Shown here: positions 8,968-20,829 of the stretch, one piece after another
How the letters are laid out: every line of letters starts with the position of its first letter
How positions within the stretch are numbered: the stretch's first letter is position 1
Assembly (NCBI RefSeq): GCF_021726475.1
Contig: NZ_JAKJRU010000002.1
Coordinates: 310,001 to 374,000 of the forward strand
Reading direction: 5' to 3'
DNA: 64,000 nucleotides
Source of the DNA: Pseudomonas oligotrophica
GTDB taxonomy: Bacteria > Pseudomonadota > Gammaproteobacteria > Pseudomonadales > Pseudomonadaceae
Made by a program: the position numbers and the translations under genes
Notes under the pieces: generated by a model
The model's input: only the letters and a program-made list of their open reading frames with translations
Database searches by the model: none
Told to the model about the DNA's origin: nothing

Positions 8968-11689
8968 GTTCACGGTAGCCTTGGATGCCTTGTTCGAGGA
9001 AGGTTTCGGTGGCGTTGCCGACAACGCCGCCGAGGCCCTTGAGGACGATCTGCAGGAAGATGCCGCTGTCCGGCTCGTCGTTGAAGTCCGGGTTGAGGCT
9101 GGTCTCGTCGTAGTCGACCCAGTAGCGATTGATCAGGCGCAGCTTCCAGCAGCAGCTGTCGTACTCGAAGCCGCCGAAGGCCTCCAGCGTGCGGCTGCGG
9201 CTGTAGTCATGTTGCCAGCGCCCGATGACGCTCCACTGCGGGACGATCGGCCAGATGAACGAGAAGTCATGCTGGTTGATCTTGTAGTAGTCCTCGATGT
9301 ACTCGGCGCTGCCTGGCGTGCCGTAGTCGCCGCCGTACTTCCAGGTACCGGTGGCCTGGTCGAAGCGGATGGTGTCGTTGCGATAGCGGTAGCCGAGGTT
9401 GACGATCTTGTTCGGGTTGGCCTCCGGCTGGTAGTGCCACATGGCGCTGCCGGAGCGGGTGCGGCCCTGGTCCGGGTCCCAGTTGAAGGTGGAGGTGAAG
9501 CGCCAGTCGCGGTTGTAGCGATACTGGTATTCCAGCGCATAGGGCGATACCGAGCTCTGGGCGTCGGGGCGGTCGGCGGTGGTCATGCCCGGCAGCTGCA
9601 CTTCGCGGTCGCGGAAGTAGTAGATCTGGCCGATGCTGAAGCGCTGGCGCTCGAAGCCGTTGGGTTCGATCCAGCGGTTGGTCACCCCCAGCGACAGCTG
9701 GTTGGCATCGCCGATGCGGTCGCGGCCGCTGAAGCGGTTCTCGCGCCACAGCGAGGAATAGCTGAAGCTGGCCTCGCCAGTATCGAACACCGGGATGTCG
9801 TCCTGCTCCTCCTCGGGAACGTAGAGGTAGAACAGGCGCGGCTCGAGGGTCTGCCGGTAGTCCTTGCCGAACCACTGGCTGTCGCGGTCGAAGTACAGGC
9901 CGCTGTCGACGCTGAAGATCGGCACGCTGCGGTCGGGCGAATCCTGGAAGTCGGCGACCTGGCTACGCCCGCGGCTGTCGAGGTCCAGGTCGTACTGGGT
10001 GTAGGCGTACTTGAGCGATGGCTTGAGGAAGCCCCAGGTCCACTCCAACGGCAGGCTGACGCCCGGCTCCAGGTGCAGGCGCTCGCCTTCGGCACGGGTC
10101 AGGCCACGCAGGCGATCGTCGTACCATTGCTCCGGATTGCCGTCCTCGTTGTAGAAGAAGCCGTCGCGCAGGCTGCGCTGGAAGCTGACGAACTCGGTCT
10201 TGTAGGCGAAGTTCAGGCCGCCCGGCTGGAACGGCAGGCGCCCGTCGAGGGTGAGCTGCGGCAGCCGCTCGTAGGGCGTGATGTCGGCCACGGTGGCGCG
10301 CTCGTAGGCCTGGGCGTTGAGCCGCGCGGTGTAGGAGTCGCCGCGGTAGGTGAGCGTGCCGCGCTGGTTCAGGTGGTCCGGCAGGCTGATGCCCAGGTTG
10401 GTGTCCAGGTCCTGGAAATAGTAGGGGTCGCTGATGTCGGTGTAGTCGACCTCGGCGAGCCAGCGCGAGTCCAGGCCGGTGCGATGCTGCCAGCTATACA
10501 TCCAGCGCTGGTCCTCGTACTCGGACTGCAGCTTGCGATCGTCGTTGCTGTCGTCCAGGTAGGCGGCGCCGAACTGGCCTTCGCTGCTGCGGGTCAGGTA
10601 GCGGAACTCGCCTTCCATCAGCAGCCCGCGGTCGGACATGTAGTGCGGGTACAGCGTGGCGTCGAAGTTCGGCGCCAGGTTGAAGTAGTAGGGCGTCTGC
10701 AGCGAGAGCCCGGTGTCGCTGGACGAGCCGATGCTCGGCGTGAGGAAGCCGGACTGGCGGCGATCGTCGATCGGGAAGTAGATGTACGGCGTGTAGAACA
10801 CCGGCACGTCCTTGACCCGCAGCGTCACGTTGGTCGCCGAGCCGAAGCCGGTGGCCGGGTTGAGGGTGACGTTGTTGCCCTGCAGGTGCCAGGTGTTCTC
10901 GCCCGGCTCGCAACGGGTGTAGGTACCGTCCTTGAGGCGGATGATCGCGGTTTCCTCGCGCTTGGCGTACAGCGCGCTGCCGCGCACCTTGCCCGAATGC
11001 ACCACGTACTCGGCGTTCTCGACCTTGGCCTCGCCGTTGTCGAGGAGGATTTCCGCGCGGTCGCCGACCATCAGCGCGTCGCGGTCGCGCAGGCGCACGT
11101 TGCCGACCAGTTCGCCGCGGTTCTCCAGCTGATGCAGCCGCGCCTCGTCGGCCTCGGCCTGGATGCTGCCCTGGCGCAGGACCACGTCGCCGGCGAGGGT
11201 GGCGATCTCCTGCTCCTGCTCGTAGCGGGTGGCCTTGGCCGATACATAGGTCGGCGCCTCGCTCATCGGCGTGTCGTCGAACTTGCCCGGGCGATTCGGC
11301 TCGACATAGGTGCCGGCGCAGTAGGGGCCGGTCTCGGCGAGCTGCGCCGGGGTCAGCTGGTCGCGCGGGACCCAGTCCAGGTGGCTGTAGTCCTGGCTGC
11401 GCGAAGCCAGTGCGCGGCCCTTGCTCTCGGTGACCAGCCTGGCGCTGGTATCGGGGCGCTCGGCCTGCTGTTCGCCGGCGCCGGCGCCGGCGGTTGCCGC
11501 CGCCGGGCGTGGCGGCAGTACGCGGCTCGGTGCGCTGCTGGCGCAGCTCCAGCCGCCACCCGCGCCTGGCTGGCAATCGAACTGCTCGGCTGCACTGACG
11601 AAAGGAACGGCAACGGGTTGCAGGGCAAGCAGGCTACCGGTGACCAGGAGGGGAAACTTTCTACGAAACGCGGGATATCTGACTGCCAT
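8948..11689 (-). CDS. lptD: LPS-assembly outer-membrane protein LptD
   Basis: Inserts lipopolysaccharide into the outer leaflet together with LptE; essential in most Gram-negatives. 913 residues from ATG at 11689 ([21 protein letters not shown]), which fits Pseudomonas LptD with its signal peptide; an upstream ATG at 11791 only adds unrelated residues. It has an N-terminal OstA/LptA-like beta-jellyroll (about 130-260) followed by the large C-terminal barrel. The cysteines needed for the interdomain disulfides are present: two near the mature N-terminus, one in RCEPG, and the adjacent CC pair in DSCCWKL near the C-terminus. It is first gene of the surA-pdxA-rsmA-apaG-apaH-glpE string. Confidence 0.97.
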   Translation of the reverse strand: MAVRYPAFRRKFPLLVTGSLLALQPVAVPFVSAAEQFDCQPGAGGGWSCASSAPSRVLPPRPAAATAGAGAGEQQAERPDTSARLVTESKGRALASRSQDYSHLDWVPRDQLTPAQLAETGPYCAGTYVEPNRPGKFDDTPMSEAPTYVSAKATRYEQEQEIATLAGDVVLRQGSIQAEADEARLHQLENRGELVGNVRLRDRDALMVGDRAEILLDNGEAKVENAEYVVHSGKVRGSALYAKREETAIIRLKDGTYTRCEPGENTWHLQGNNVTLNPATGFGSATNVTLRVKDVPVFYTPYIYFPIDDRRQSGFLTPSIGSSSDTGLSLQTPYYFNLAPNFDATLYPHYMSDRGLLMEGEFRYLTRSSEGQFGAAYLDDSNDDRKLQSEYEDQRWMYSWQHRTGLDSRWLAEVDYTDISDPYYFQDLDTNLGISLPDHLNQRGTLTYRGDSYTARLNAQAYERATVADITPYERLPQLTLDGRLPFQPGGLNFAYKTEFVSFQRSLRDGFFYNEDGNPEQWYDDRLRGLTRAEGERLHLEPGVSLPLEWTWGFLKPSLKYAYTQYDLDLDSRGRSQVADFQDSPDRSVPIFSVDSGLYFDRDSQWFGKDYRQTLEPRLFYLYVPEEEQDDIPVFDTGEASFSYSSLWRENRFSGRDRIGDANQLSLGVTNRWIEPNGFERQRFSIGQIYYFRDREVQLPGMTTADRPDAQSSVSPYALEYQYRYNRDWRFTSTFNWDPDQGRTRSGSAMWHYQPEANPNKIVNLGYRYRNDTIRFDQATGTWKYGGDYGTPGSAEYIEDYYKINQHDFSFIWPIVPQWSVIGRWQHDYSRSRTLEAFGGFEYDSCCWKLRLINRYWVDYDETSLNPDFNDEPDSGIFLQIVLKGLGGVVGNATETFLEQGIQGYREREDQAF

Positions 11690-11816
11690 CTTGTTCTTTG
11701 GTCCGTGCTTGCGGCGAGCCATCGGCCGGCAGACCGCAGGCCTCTCGATGGGCTGAAAAAGATGCTGGATAATAAAGCATGACCTGCCCATCGGCTAGCG
11801 CCGCGGAGACCCCTGG
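11690..11816. promoter_or_regulatory. Divergent lptD / amgK promoter region
   Basis: 127 bp between two divergent starts. It contains an A/T-rich patch at about 11755-11780 (TATTAT on the minus strand, GATAAT on the plus) flanked by a small inverted repeat ATGCT/AGCAT. No convincing -35 boxes and no clear AlgU-type element were found by eye, so this is a location call rather than a mapped promoter. Confidence 0.35.
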
Positions 11817-14265
<2,449 letters not shown>

Positions 14266-14269
14266 GGGC

Positions 14270-15286
14270 TCAGCGCGGGGTCTCGCGCTCGAGCCAGCCG
14301 CGTACCCGGCGCACCAGCTGCTGCTGGTCGGCGTAGCGATCGCCCTGCAGGTTCGCCAGGGCCACCTGTCGATAGTCCTGGTGGCCGGCGCGACGCATGG
14401 CATCGCGGCGCTGCGCCGCCTGGCGCAGGGCTGCCGGGCGACTGCCGGTCTGAAAGTCGCCGATGCCGACCGCCAGCTGCGCCAGGTCGCGCTCGATGGG
14501 CTGTTCGGCATCGGCGGGCAGGCGCGGATCGACCAGGACCAGTTGGCCGACTTCCTTCGACGGGCTTTGCGCCAGGTAGCGGGCAGCCCAGTAGGCCCCC
14601 GTGCCATGGCCGAGCAGCACCAGCGCCGGCGCCTGCAGGCCGCGTGCGTGCTCGACCGCCGCCGCCAGCCGTGCCTGCATGCGCTCGGCCTGGCCCGGTT
14701 GCGTGGGTTGCTGATCGGCCTCCGGCACCGCTTCGGCAGGCTCGTCCTGTTCCGCCGCGGCGGTCTGCTCGGGCAGGTGGCCGGCCGCAACAGGGTCTGC
14801 CGAGGCTGGCTCGGCGGCGGTCGTGGTGTTTTCGCTTGGCGTGTCGGCGGTGGCCGGCGGCTGTTGCGGCGCAAGGCGCGGCCCGGGGCTCCAGACGGGA
14901 TCGGCCGGCGTCAGGCTGAGGGTGTGCCAGCCCTGCTCGGCCAGGCCGTGGCGCAGCGGGGCGACCACCCGCGGCCAGTCGGCGGTCTCGCCCTCGCCCG
15001 GGACGATGATCACCACGCCGCGCGGACGGGCGCTGCTGGCTGGCTGCCAGAGCGCGAGGAAGCGCTCGTCGCCGCCCAGCTGCAACTGCGCCGCGGCGTC
15101 GAGCTGGCGTTGCAGGCCGGCCGCCAGGGCTTCTTCGCGGGACTGCGGCGCCACGCGCTCGGCCGGCGCCGGTTGCTCGGCAGGCGCCGGCTCGGCGGCC
15201 GGTTCCTCCTGCGCGAGGACGAGCGGCGGCAGGCCAGTGGCTAGCGCGGCATTGAGCAACAGCGCGAAGGCGGGCAGGCGGCGCAT
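14270..15286 (-). CDS. DUF3530 family exported alpha/beta-hydrolase-like protein
   Basis: A 338-residue protein with a signal peptide (MRRLPAFALLLNAALATGLPPLVLAQ) followed by a low-complexity Ala/Pro/Glu stretch (about 26-50). The core resembles an alpha/beta hydrolase: GVVIIVPGEGETADWP carries the first strand and VLLGHGTGAYWAARYL the nucleophile-elbow region, but GHGTG replaces the usual GxSxG serine. The middle (about 125-185) is another low-complexity A/E/P/Q-rich insertion. ATG at 15286 has a GGAG Shine-Dalgarno; the longer frame adds nothing recognisable. It converges on djlA and is divergent from agtS. No biochemical function is known. Confidence 0.8.
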   Translation of the reverse strand: MRRLPAFALLLNAALATGLPPLVLAQEEPAAEPAPAEQPAPAERVAPQSREEALAAGLQRQLDAAAQLQLGGDERFLALWQPASSARPRGVVIIVPGEGETADWPRVVAPLRHGLAEQGWHTLSLTPADPVWSPGPRLAPQQPPATADTPSENTTTAAEPASADPVAAGHLPEQTAAAEQDEPAEAVPEADQQPTQPGQAERMQARLAAAVEHARGLQAPALVLLGHGTGAYWAARYLAQSPSKEVGQLVLVDPRLPADAEQPIERDLAQLAVGIGDFQTGSRPAALRQAAQRRDAMRRAGHQDYRQVALANLQGDRYADQQQLVRRVRGWLERETPR

Positions 15287-15384
15287 TGGGCGGTCTCCGG
15301 TAATCGGCGCCGGCCCCACGCTGGCACCGGCAAGGGTTATGCATTAAAACAGCGTGTCGGCACGCCCACCAATCGCGTGAATCT

Positions 15385-17802
15385 ATGTTCGCTTTGCCCC
15401 TGCGCCTCTTCCTCCTGTTCAGCCTGGCCATGCCGTTCGCCGCCGGCGCCGTGTCGCTGGACGACGGCAGCCGTGCCTGGCTGGCGCAGCATCCCGAGTG
15501 GCGGGTGGGCGTGGTGATGGGTGCGCCCTATGCCGAGTACGACCAGCGCCAGCGGCGCCTGTCCGGCTTCCACGTGCAACTGCTGGAAGCGCTTGCCGCC
15601 GACCTCGGCGTACGCCTGCAGTGGCGGCGCTTCGACGACGAGGCGGCGCTGGAGGCGGCGGCGCGCAATGGCGAGATCGATCTCGCGCCGGGCCTGCGCC
15701 AGACCCCGGCCGGACTGCGCCTGTGGCGCTACAGCGACCCGTTCCTGCGCATCCCGCGGCTGATCGTCGGCGATCGCGGTGGGCCGCGCGCGGTCGACCT
15801 GGAGTACCTGCATCCCAGCGAGCTGCTCGCCGCCGCAGGGCCGGGGCCGGTCGGCGAGTTTCTCGCCAGCAACTATCCGAACATCACCGTGCTCACCGCG
15901 ACGAGCCAGGCTGCGGCCCTGCGCCAGGTGCTCGAGGGCAAGGCCAGCTACGCGGTCGTCGACGAACCGCTGTTCGCGCGCCTGTCGCAGCAGGTGGAAT
16001 ACGACTCGCTGGCGGTGGTCGGTGACCTGGGCAACCCGCAGCTGCTGCGCATCGCCTCGCGGCGCGACAGCCCCGAACTCGCTGGCGTACTCGATACGGC
16101 GCTGCGGCAATTTCCGGCGCGCGAATTCGGCCAGCTGCAGGACCAATGGCTCAAGCCTCGCAGCACCGACCTCGGTCGCGAGGTGGGCTACTGGCGCAGC
16201 CTGGCGCTGTTGCTTGGCGTGCTGTTGCTGGCCTGCCTGCTGATGCTGGCCTGGCAGCGGCGCCAGTTGGGCCTGCTGGAGAGCCGGCTGAAGAGTGCGC
16301 GGCGCGACATCGAGCTGCGCGAGGCGGCCGAGGAGGCGCAGCGGCTCACCCAGTTCTGCCTCGACCACAGCACGGTGGGCATCCTCTGGCTCAACTGGGA
16401 CAGCCGCGTGCGCTACGCCAACCAGGCCGCCGAGGCGCTGCTCGGGCATGCCTCCGGCGGCTTGCTCGACCAGCCTCTGGAAACCTTCGACCCGGCGCTC
16501 GGCATGGACGCCTGGCTGGCGCGCTGGCGTGCCGCGCGCGGCGGCGAGGACGACCGCCAGGTGCACGAATGCGAGTGGCAGCGCGCCGACGGCCAGCGCT
16601 TTCCGGCGGCGGTCACCTACAGTTTCCTGCGCTTCGGCAGCCGCGAATACCTGGTGGTGTTCCTCGCCGACATCACCGAGCGCCGCCGCGCCAGCGCGCA
16701 GCTGCAGGAGAGCGAGGCGCGGCTCAAGGCCATGGCCGGCAACGTGCCGGGGCTGGTGTTCCGCCTGGAGCGCGAGGCGCCGCAGGCGCCGGTACGGGTT
16801 GCCTATATCAGCGAAGCCAGCCAGCGCCTGGTGGGCTATTCCGCCGAGCGCCTGTTGCAGCCGGGGCAGGGCATCCGCAGCCTGGTGCATGCCGATGACG
16901 AGGCCGGCTACTGGGCCAGCCAGCAGCTGGCGCTGGAGAAAAGCCAGGACTGGCGCTGGCAGGGGCGCATTCTCAATCGCGACGGCGAGGTGCGCTGGGC
17001 CGATATCCGCGCCTCGGTGCGCGGCCAGCCGGATGGCCGCCAGGTGTGGGACGGCATCGTCTGGGACATCACCGACAACAAGCGCATCGAGCTGGAGCTG
17101 GATGCCTCGCGCGTGCAGCTGCGCGAACTGGCCGCGCACCTGGAGACGGTGCGCGAGGAGGAGAAGGCGCACATCGCCCGCGAGGTACACGACGAGCTGG
17201 GGCAGGTGCTGACCGTACTCAAGCTCGAGACCTCGATGTGCGAGCTGGGCTTCGCCGAGCTCGATCCGGCGCTGGCGCAACGCCTGGACAGCATGAAGCG
17301 GCTGATCGCCCAGCTGTTCCAGCGGGTGCGCGATGTCGCCACCGCGCTGCGCCCGCCGATCCTCGATGCCGGCATTGCCTCGGCCGTGGAATGGCAGGCG
17401 CGGCGCTTCGAGGAACGCAGCGGCGTGGCTTGCCTGGTCGAGGTGCCCGAGTGCCCGCCCGCGCTGGGCAACGCCAAGGCCATCGGCCTGTTCCGCATCC
17501 TCCAGGAGTCGTTGACCAACGTGATGCGCCATGCCCGCGCACAGACCGTCAGCGTGCAACTGCTGGTCGAGGGCGACCAGCTCTGCCTGCGCGTCAGCGA
17601 CGACGGCTGCGGCTTCGCGGTGGCGGCGCGCGGCGCGGGCAGTTCGTTCGGCCTGGTCGGCATGCGCGAGCGGGTGCAGACGCTCGGCGGGCAACTGATA
17701 ATCGACAGCCAGCCCGGCGAGGGCACCACCGTCACGGCTCGGGTTCCACTGGACCCGGTGCCGCTTCCATCAGCCGCAAGCACTGGAGCATTGCCGTCAT
17801 GA
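15385..17802 (+). CDS. agtS: Sensor histidine kinase AgtS with periplasmic binding-protein domain
   Basis: An 805-residue membrane sensor. A signal peptide (1-21) leads into a family-3 solute-binding domain (about 35-260), a transmembrane helix (about 272-292), two PAS domains (about 325-440 and 447-575), a HisKA_3 dimerisation domain with phospho-acceptor H602 in AREVHDELGQ, and a HATPase with the N box SLTNVMRHA and G box DDGCGF. This is the NarL-type kinase class pairing with a LuxR-HTH regulator. It overlaps agtR by ATGA. The P. aeruginosa orthologue is AgtS, linked to GABA/5-aminovalerate uptake; the fused binding domain suggests direct amino-acid sensing, which is inference. Confidence 0.88.
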   Translation: MFALPLRLFLLFSLAMPFAAGAVSLDDGSRAWLAQHPEWRVGVVMGAPYAEYDQRQRRLSGFHVQLLEALAADLGVRLQWRRFDDEAALEAAARNGEIDLAPGLRQTPAGLRLWRYSDPFLRIPRLIVGDRGGPRAVDLEYLHPSELLAAAGPGPVGEFLASNYPNITVLTATSQAAALRQVLEGKASYAVVDEPLFARLSQQVEYDSLAVVGDLGNPQLLRIASRRDSPELAGVLDTALRQFPAREFGQLQDQWLKPRSTDLGREVGYWRSLALLLGVLLLACLLMLAWQRRQLGLLESRLKSARRDIELREAAEEAQRLTQFCLDHSTVGILWLNWDSRVRYANQAAEALLGHASGGLLDQPLETFDPALGMDAWLARWRAARGGEDDRQVHECEWQRADGQRFPAAVTYSFLRFGSREYLVVFLADITERRRASAQLQESEARLKAMAGNVPGLVFRLEREAPQAPVRVAYISEASQRLVGYSAERLLQPGQGIRSLVHADDEAGYWASQQLALEKSQDWRWQGRILNRDGEVRWADIRASVRGQPDGRQVWDGIVWDITDNKRIELELDASRVQLRELAAHLETVREEEKAHIAREVHDELGQVLTVLKLETSMCELGFAELDPALAQRLDSMKRLIAQLFQRVRDVATALRPPILDAGIASAVEWQARRFEERSGVACLVEVPECPPALGNAKAIGLFRILQESLTNVMRHARAQTVSVQLLVEGDQLCLRVSDDGCGFAVAARGAGSSFGLVGMRERVQTLGGQLIIDSQPGEGTTVTARVPLDPVPLPSAASTGALPS

Positions 17803-18428
17803 TCAGGGTCATGGTCGCCGAGGATCACACCATCGTCCGCGAGGGCATCAAGCAGCTGATCGGCATGGCGCGTGACATGCAGGTGGTCGGCGAGGCCGCC
17901 AATGGCCAGCAGCTGCTCGACCAGTTGCGCCAGATCAGTTGCGATGTGGTGCTGCTGGACATCTCCATGCCCGGCGTCAACGGGCTCGAGGCGATTCCAC
18001 GGATTCGCGCGCTGAGCCAGCCGCCAGCGGTGCTGGTGCTGTCGATGCACGACGAAGCGCAAATGGCGGCGCGGGCATTGAAGATCGGCGCTGCCGGCTA
18101 CGCGACCAAGGACAGCGAGCCGGCGCTGCTGCTCACCGCCCTGCGCAAGGTGGCCGGAGGCGGCCGCTACATCGACCCGGCGCTGGCCGACCGCATGGTC
18201 TTCGAGGTTGGCCTGACCGACTCGCGGCCGCCCCATGCGCTGCTCTCCGAACGCGAATACTCGGTGTTCGAACGGCTGGTGCAGGGCGATTCGGTGAACG
18301 ACATCGCCGGCAAGCTGGCGCTGAGCAGCAAGACCATCAGTACCCACAAGGCCCGCCTGATGCAGAAGCTGGCAGCGCACTCGGTGGCCGATCTGGTGCG
18401 CTACGCCATGGAGCACAAGCTGGTCTGA
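17799..18428 (+). CDS. agtR: LuxR-type response regulator AgtR
   Basis: A 209-residue NarL/FixJ regulator. The receiver domain has acidic residues near the N-terminus (AEDH, D9) and phospho-acceptor D54 in VVLLDISMPG. The C-terminal LuxR helix-turn-helix (about 148-205) contains LSEREYSVFERL and SSKTISTHKARLMQKL. It is coupled to agtS by an ATGA overlap and sits just upstream of agtABCD, its likely target. In P. aeruginosa AgtR has also been connected with responses to Gram-positive peptidoglycan, so its regulon may be wider than the transporter. Confidence 0.9.
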   Translation: MIRVMVAEDHTIVREGIKQLIGMARDMQVVGEAANGQQLLDQLRQISCDVVLLDISMPGVNGLEAIPRIRALSQPPAVLVLSMHDEAQMAARALKIGAAGYATKDSEPALLLTALRKVAGGGRYIDPALADRMVFEVGLTDSRPPHALLSEREYSVFERLVQGDSVNDIAGKLALSSKTISTHKARLMQKLAAHSVADLVRYAMEHKLV

Positions 18429-18448
18429 GCGCCAGCCACCGACCCGAC

Positions 18449-18468
18449 GTGTAGGGCGTTCCCTACAC
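18449..18468. promoter_or_regulatory. Perfect 8-bp inverted repeat upstream of agtA
   Basis: GTGTAGGG, four-base spacer CGTT, CCCTACAC. It lies 21 bp after the agtR stop and about 110 bp before agtA, in the only sizeable gap of the cluster. It could be an AgtR operator or a hairpin in the read-through transcript; there is no T-tract, so an intrinsic terminator is unlikely. Confidence 0.4.
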
Positions 18469-18576
18469 ACGACTCTCCCTCACGCCTAGGCCAATCGCTC
18501 CGCTGTACCGATTTTTCCGCCGCCGTTGCGCTTCTACGCTGTGGCCACGGTTCAACGGTTACGCAGGTGCAGCAGC

Positions 18577-19686
18577 ATGGTCGAGTCAACGGCGAACGAT
18601 ATCCTGGTGAGCTTTCGCGGCATTCAGAAGAGCTATGACGGTGAGTCGCTGATCGTCAGGGATCTGAATCTGGACATCCGCCGCGGCGAATTCCTCACCC
18701 TGCTCGGGCCGTCCGGCTCGGGCAAAACCACCAGCCTGATGATGCTGGCCGGCTTCGAAACGCCCACGGCCGGAGAAATCCTTCTCGATGGGAGGGCGAT
18801 CAACAACGTGCCACCGCACAAGCGCGACATGGGCATGGTGTTCCAAAACTACGCGCTGTTCCCGCACATGACCGTGTCGGAAAACCTGGCGTTTCCGCTC
18901 AGCGTACGCGGCATGGCCAAGCCGGACATCAAGGAACGGGTCAGGCGCGCCCTGGCGATGGTGCAGCTGGAGGGTTTTCGCAACCGCTATCCGGCGCAGC
19001 TTTCCGGCGGTCAGCAGCAGCGCGTGGCGCTGGCCCGAGCGCTGGTGTTCGAGCCGCAGCTGGTGCTGATGGACGAGCCGCTGGGCGCACTGGACAAGCA
19101 GTTGCGCGAGCAGATGCAGATGGAGATCAAGCACCTGCACGAACGCCTCGGCGTCACCGTGGTGTACGTCACCCACGATCAGGGCGAGGCGCTGACCATG
19201 TCCGACCGGGTGGCGGTGTTCCATCAGGGCCAGATCCAGCAGATCGAAGACCCGCGCACCCTGTACGAAAAGCCGGTCAACACCTTCGTCGCCAACTTCC
19301 TAGGCGAGAACAACCGCCTGCCGGCGCATCTGCTCGACCGCCGTGGCGATAGTTGCACGGTCAAGCTCGGGCGCGGCGAAACCGTCGAGGCGCTGGCCGT
19401 CAATGTCGGTGCGACGGGGGAGCCGGTCAGCCTGTCGATCCGCCCGGAGCGGGTGCTGCTCAACGGCGCCAGTGCCAACTGCCCGAACCGCTTCACCGGG
19501 CGCGTTGCCGAGTTCATCTACCTCGGCGACCACATCCGCATCCGTCTCGAGGTATGCGGAGTCAGCGATTTCTTCGTCAAGCAGCCGATCGCCGAGTTCG
19601 ACAGCGCCCTGCGGGTCGGCGACGTGGTCCCGATCGGCTGGCATGTCGAGCACGTTCGTGCGCTCGACCCGCTGCAGGCGGCCTGA
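18577..19686 (+). CDS. agtA: ABC transporter ATPase AgtA (PotA-like)
   Basis: ATP-binding subunit of the GABA/5-aminovalerate importer, 369 residues. Walker A GPSGSGKTT (44-52), signature LSGGQQQR (142-149), Walker B VLMDEP (163-168) and switch THDQ are all intact, followed by a C-terminal TOBE regulatory domain (about 280-360), as in spermidine/putrescine PotA. The start MVESTAND at 18577 is preferred to an upstream ATG that adds unconserved residues. First of agtA-B-C-D. Confidence 0.9.
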   Translation: MVESTANDILVSFRGIQKSYDGESLIVRDLNLDIRRGEFLTLLGPSGSGKTTSLMMLAGFETPTAGEILLDGRAINNVPPHKRDMGMVFQNYALFPHMTVSENLAFPLSVRGMAKPDIKERVRRALAMVQLEGFRNRYPAQLSGGQQQRVALARALVFEPQLVLMDEPLGALDKQLREQMQMEIKHLHERLGVTVVYVTHDQGEALTMSDRVAVFHQGQIQQIEDPRTLYEKPVNTFVANFLGENNRLPAHLLDRRGDSCTVKLGRGETVEALAVNVGATGEPVSLSIRPERVLLNGASANCPNRFTGRVAEFIYLGDHIRIRLEVCGVSDFFVKQPIAEFDSALRVGDVVPIGWHVEHVRALDPLQAA

Positions 19687-19734
19687 GGCGATGCCTGGAA
19701 AAATCCACACAACTGCATCAAGGAGCGAACTGGT

Positions 19735-20766
19735 ATGAGCAACTACCTGAAACTGTCCGCGCTGGCGCTCGGACTCGTCTGTGCCGGGCACGCCGCTGCC
19801 GAGAACCTCACCGCGGTGAGCTTTGGTGGCGCCAACAAGCAGGCCCAGGTCAAGGCCTTCTACGAGCCGTGGGAAGCCGCCGGTCACGGTCGCATCATCG
19901 CCGGCGAGTACAACGGCGAAATGGCCAAGGTCAAGGCAATGGTCGACACCAACAGCGTGTCGTGGAACTTGGTGGAGGTGGAATCGCCGGAACTGTCCCG
20001 TGGCTGCGACGAAGGGCTGTTCGAGGAACTCGATCCGGGCATCGTCGGCAATCCGGACGATTTCGTCGAAGGCGCGATCCAGCCCTGCGGCGTCGGTTTC
20101 TTCGTCTGGTCGACGGTGCTGGCTTACAACGCCGACAAGCTGAAAAGCGCGCCGGCCAGCTGGGCGGATTTCTGGGATACCGAGAAATTCCCCGGCAAGC
20201 GCGGCCTGCGCAAGGGTGCCAAATACACCCTCGAATTCGCGCTGATGGCCGACGGCGTGCCGGTCAAGGACGTCTACAAGGTGCTGGCCACCAAGGACGG
20301 CCAGAACCGCGCCTTCAGAAAGCTCGATCAGCTCAAGCCGCACATCCAGTGGTGGGAGGCCGGCGCGCAGCCGCCGCAGTTCCTCGCCTCCGGCGACGTG
20401 GTGATGAGCAGCGCCTACAACGGTCGCATCGCTGCCGTGCAGAACGAGAGCAACCTGCAGATCGTCTGGAACGGCGGCATCTATGACTTCGACTCTTGGG
20501 CCATCCCCAAGGGCGCGAAGAGCCAGGAGCAGGCGCGCAAGTTCATCGCCTTCAGCGTCGAGCCGCCGCAGCAGAAGGCCTATGCCGAGAACATCGCCTA
20601 CGGCCCGGCGAACACCCAGGCGGTTTCGCTGCTGGATGAAAAGCGCCTGGCACAGATGCCCACCGCGCCGGAGAACATCGCCGACCAGGTGGCGATGGAC
20701 GTGACCTTCTGGGCCGACTACGGCGAACAGCTCGAGCAGCGTTTCAACGCCTGGGCAGCACGCTGA
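19735..20766 (+). CDS. agtB: Periplasmic amino-acid/polyamine-type binding protein AgtB
   Basis: A 343-residue PotD/PotF-like solute-binding protein. The signal peptide ends at about AAA|EN (22/23). The mature protein opens with a characteristic TAVSFGGANKQAQVKAFYEPW strand-loop; as a family-1/6-type binding protein it supplies substrate to AgtC/AgtD. A good Shine-Dalgarno (AAGGAG) precedes ATG at 19735. By homology with the P. aeruginosa Agt system the ligand is probably 5-aminovalerate and/or GABA; the adjacent gabDT genes support this. Confidence 0.9.
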   Translation: MSNYLKLSALALGLVCAGHAAAENLTAVSFGGANKQAQVKAFYEPWEAAGHGRIIAGEYNGEMAKVKAMVDTNSVSWNLVEVESPELSRGCDEGLFEELDPGIVGNPDDFVEGAIQPCGVGFFVWSTVLAYNADKLKSAPASWADFWDTEKFPGKRGLRKGAKYTLEFALMADGVPVKDVYKVLATKDGQNRAFRKLDQLKPHIQWWEAGAQPPQFLASGDVVMSSAYNGRIAAVQNESNLQIVWNGGIYDFDSWAIPKGAKSQEQARKFIAFSVEPPQQKAYAENIAYGPANTQAVSLLDEKRLAQMPTAPENIADQVAMDVTFWADYGEQLEQRFNAWAAR

Positions 20767-20829
20767 CCCTGGAGCCCCGCCGCAATGGCGGGGCCGGTCC
20801 CAGCTATCGCAACGAATCGCGGAGTCTTC

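Noticed and set aside
8345..11782. Very long open frame (1145 codons) on the plus strand opposite lptD
   Set aside because: It is antisense to lptD, has repetitive Val/Leu/Ala/Gly-rich composition typical of GC-rich shadow frames, and resembles no protein family.
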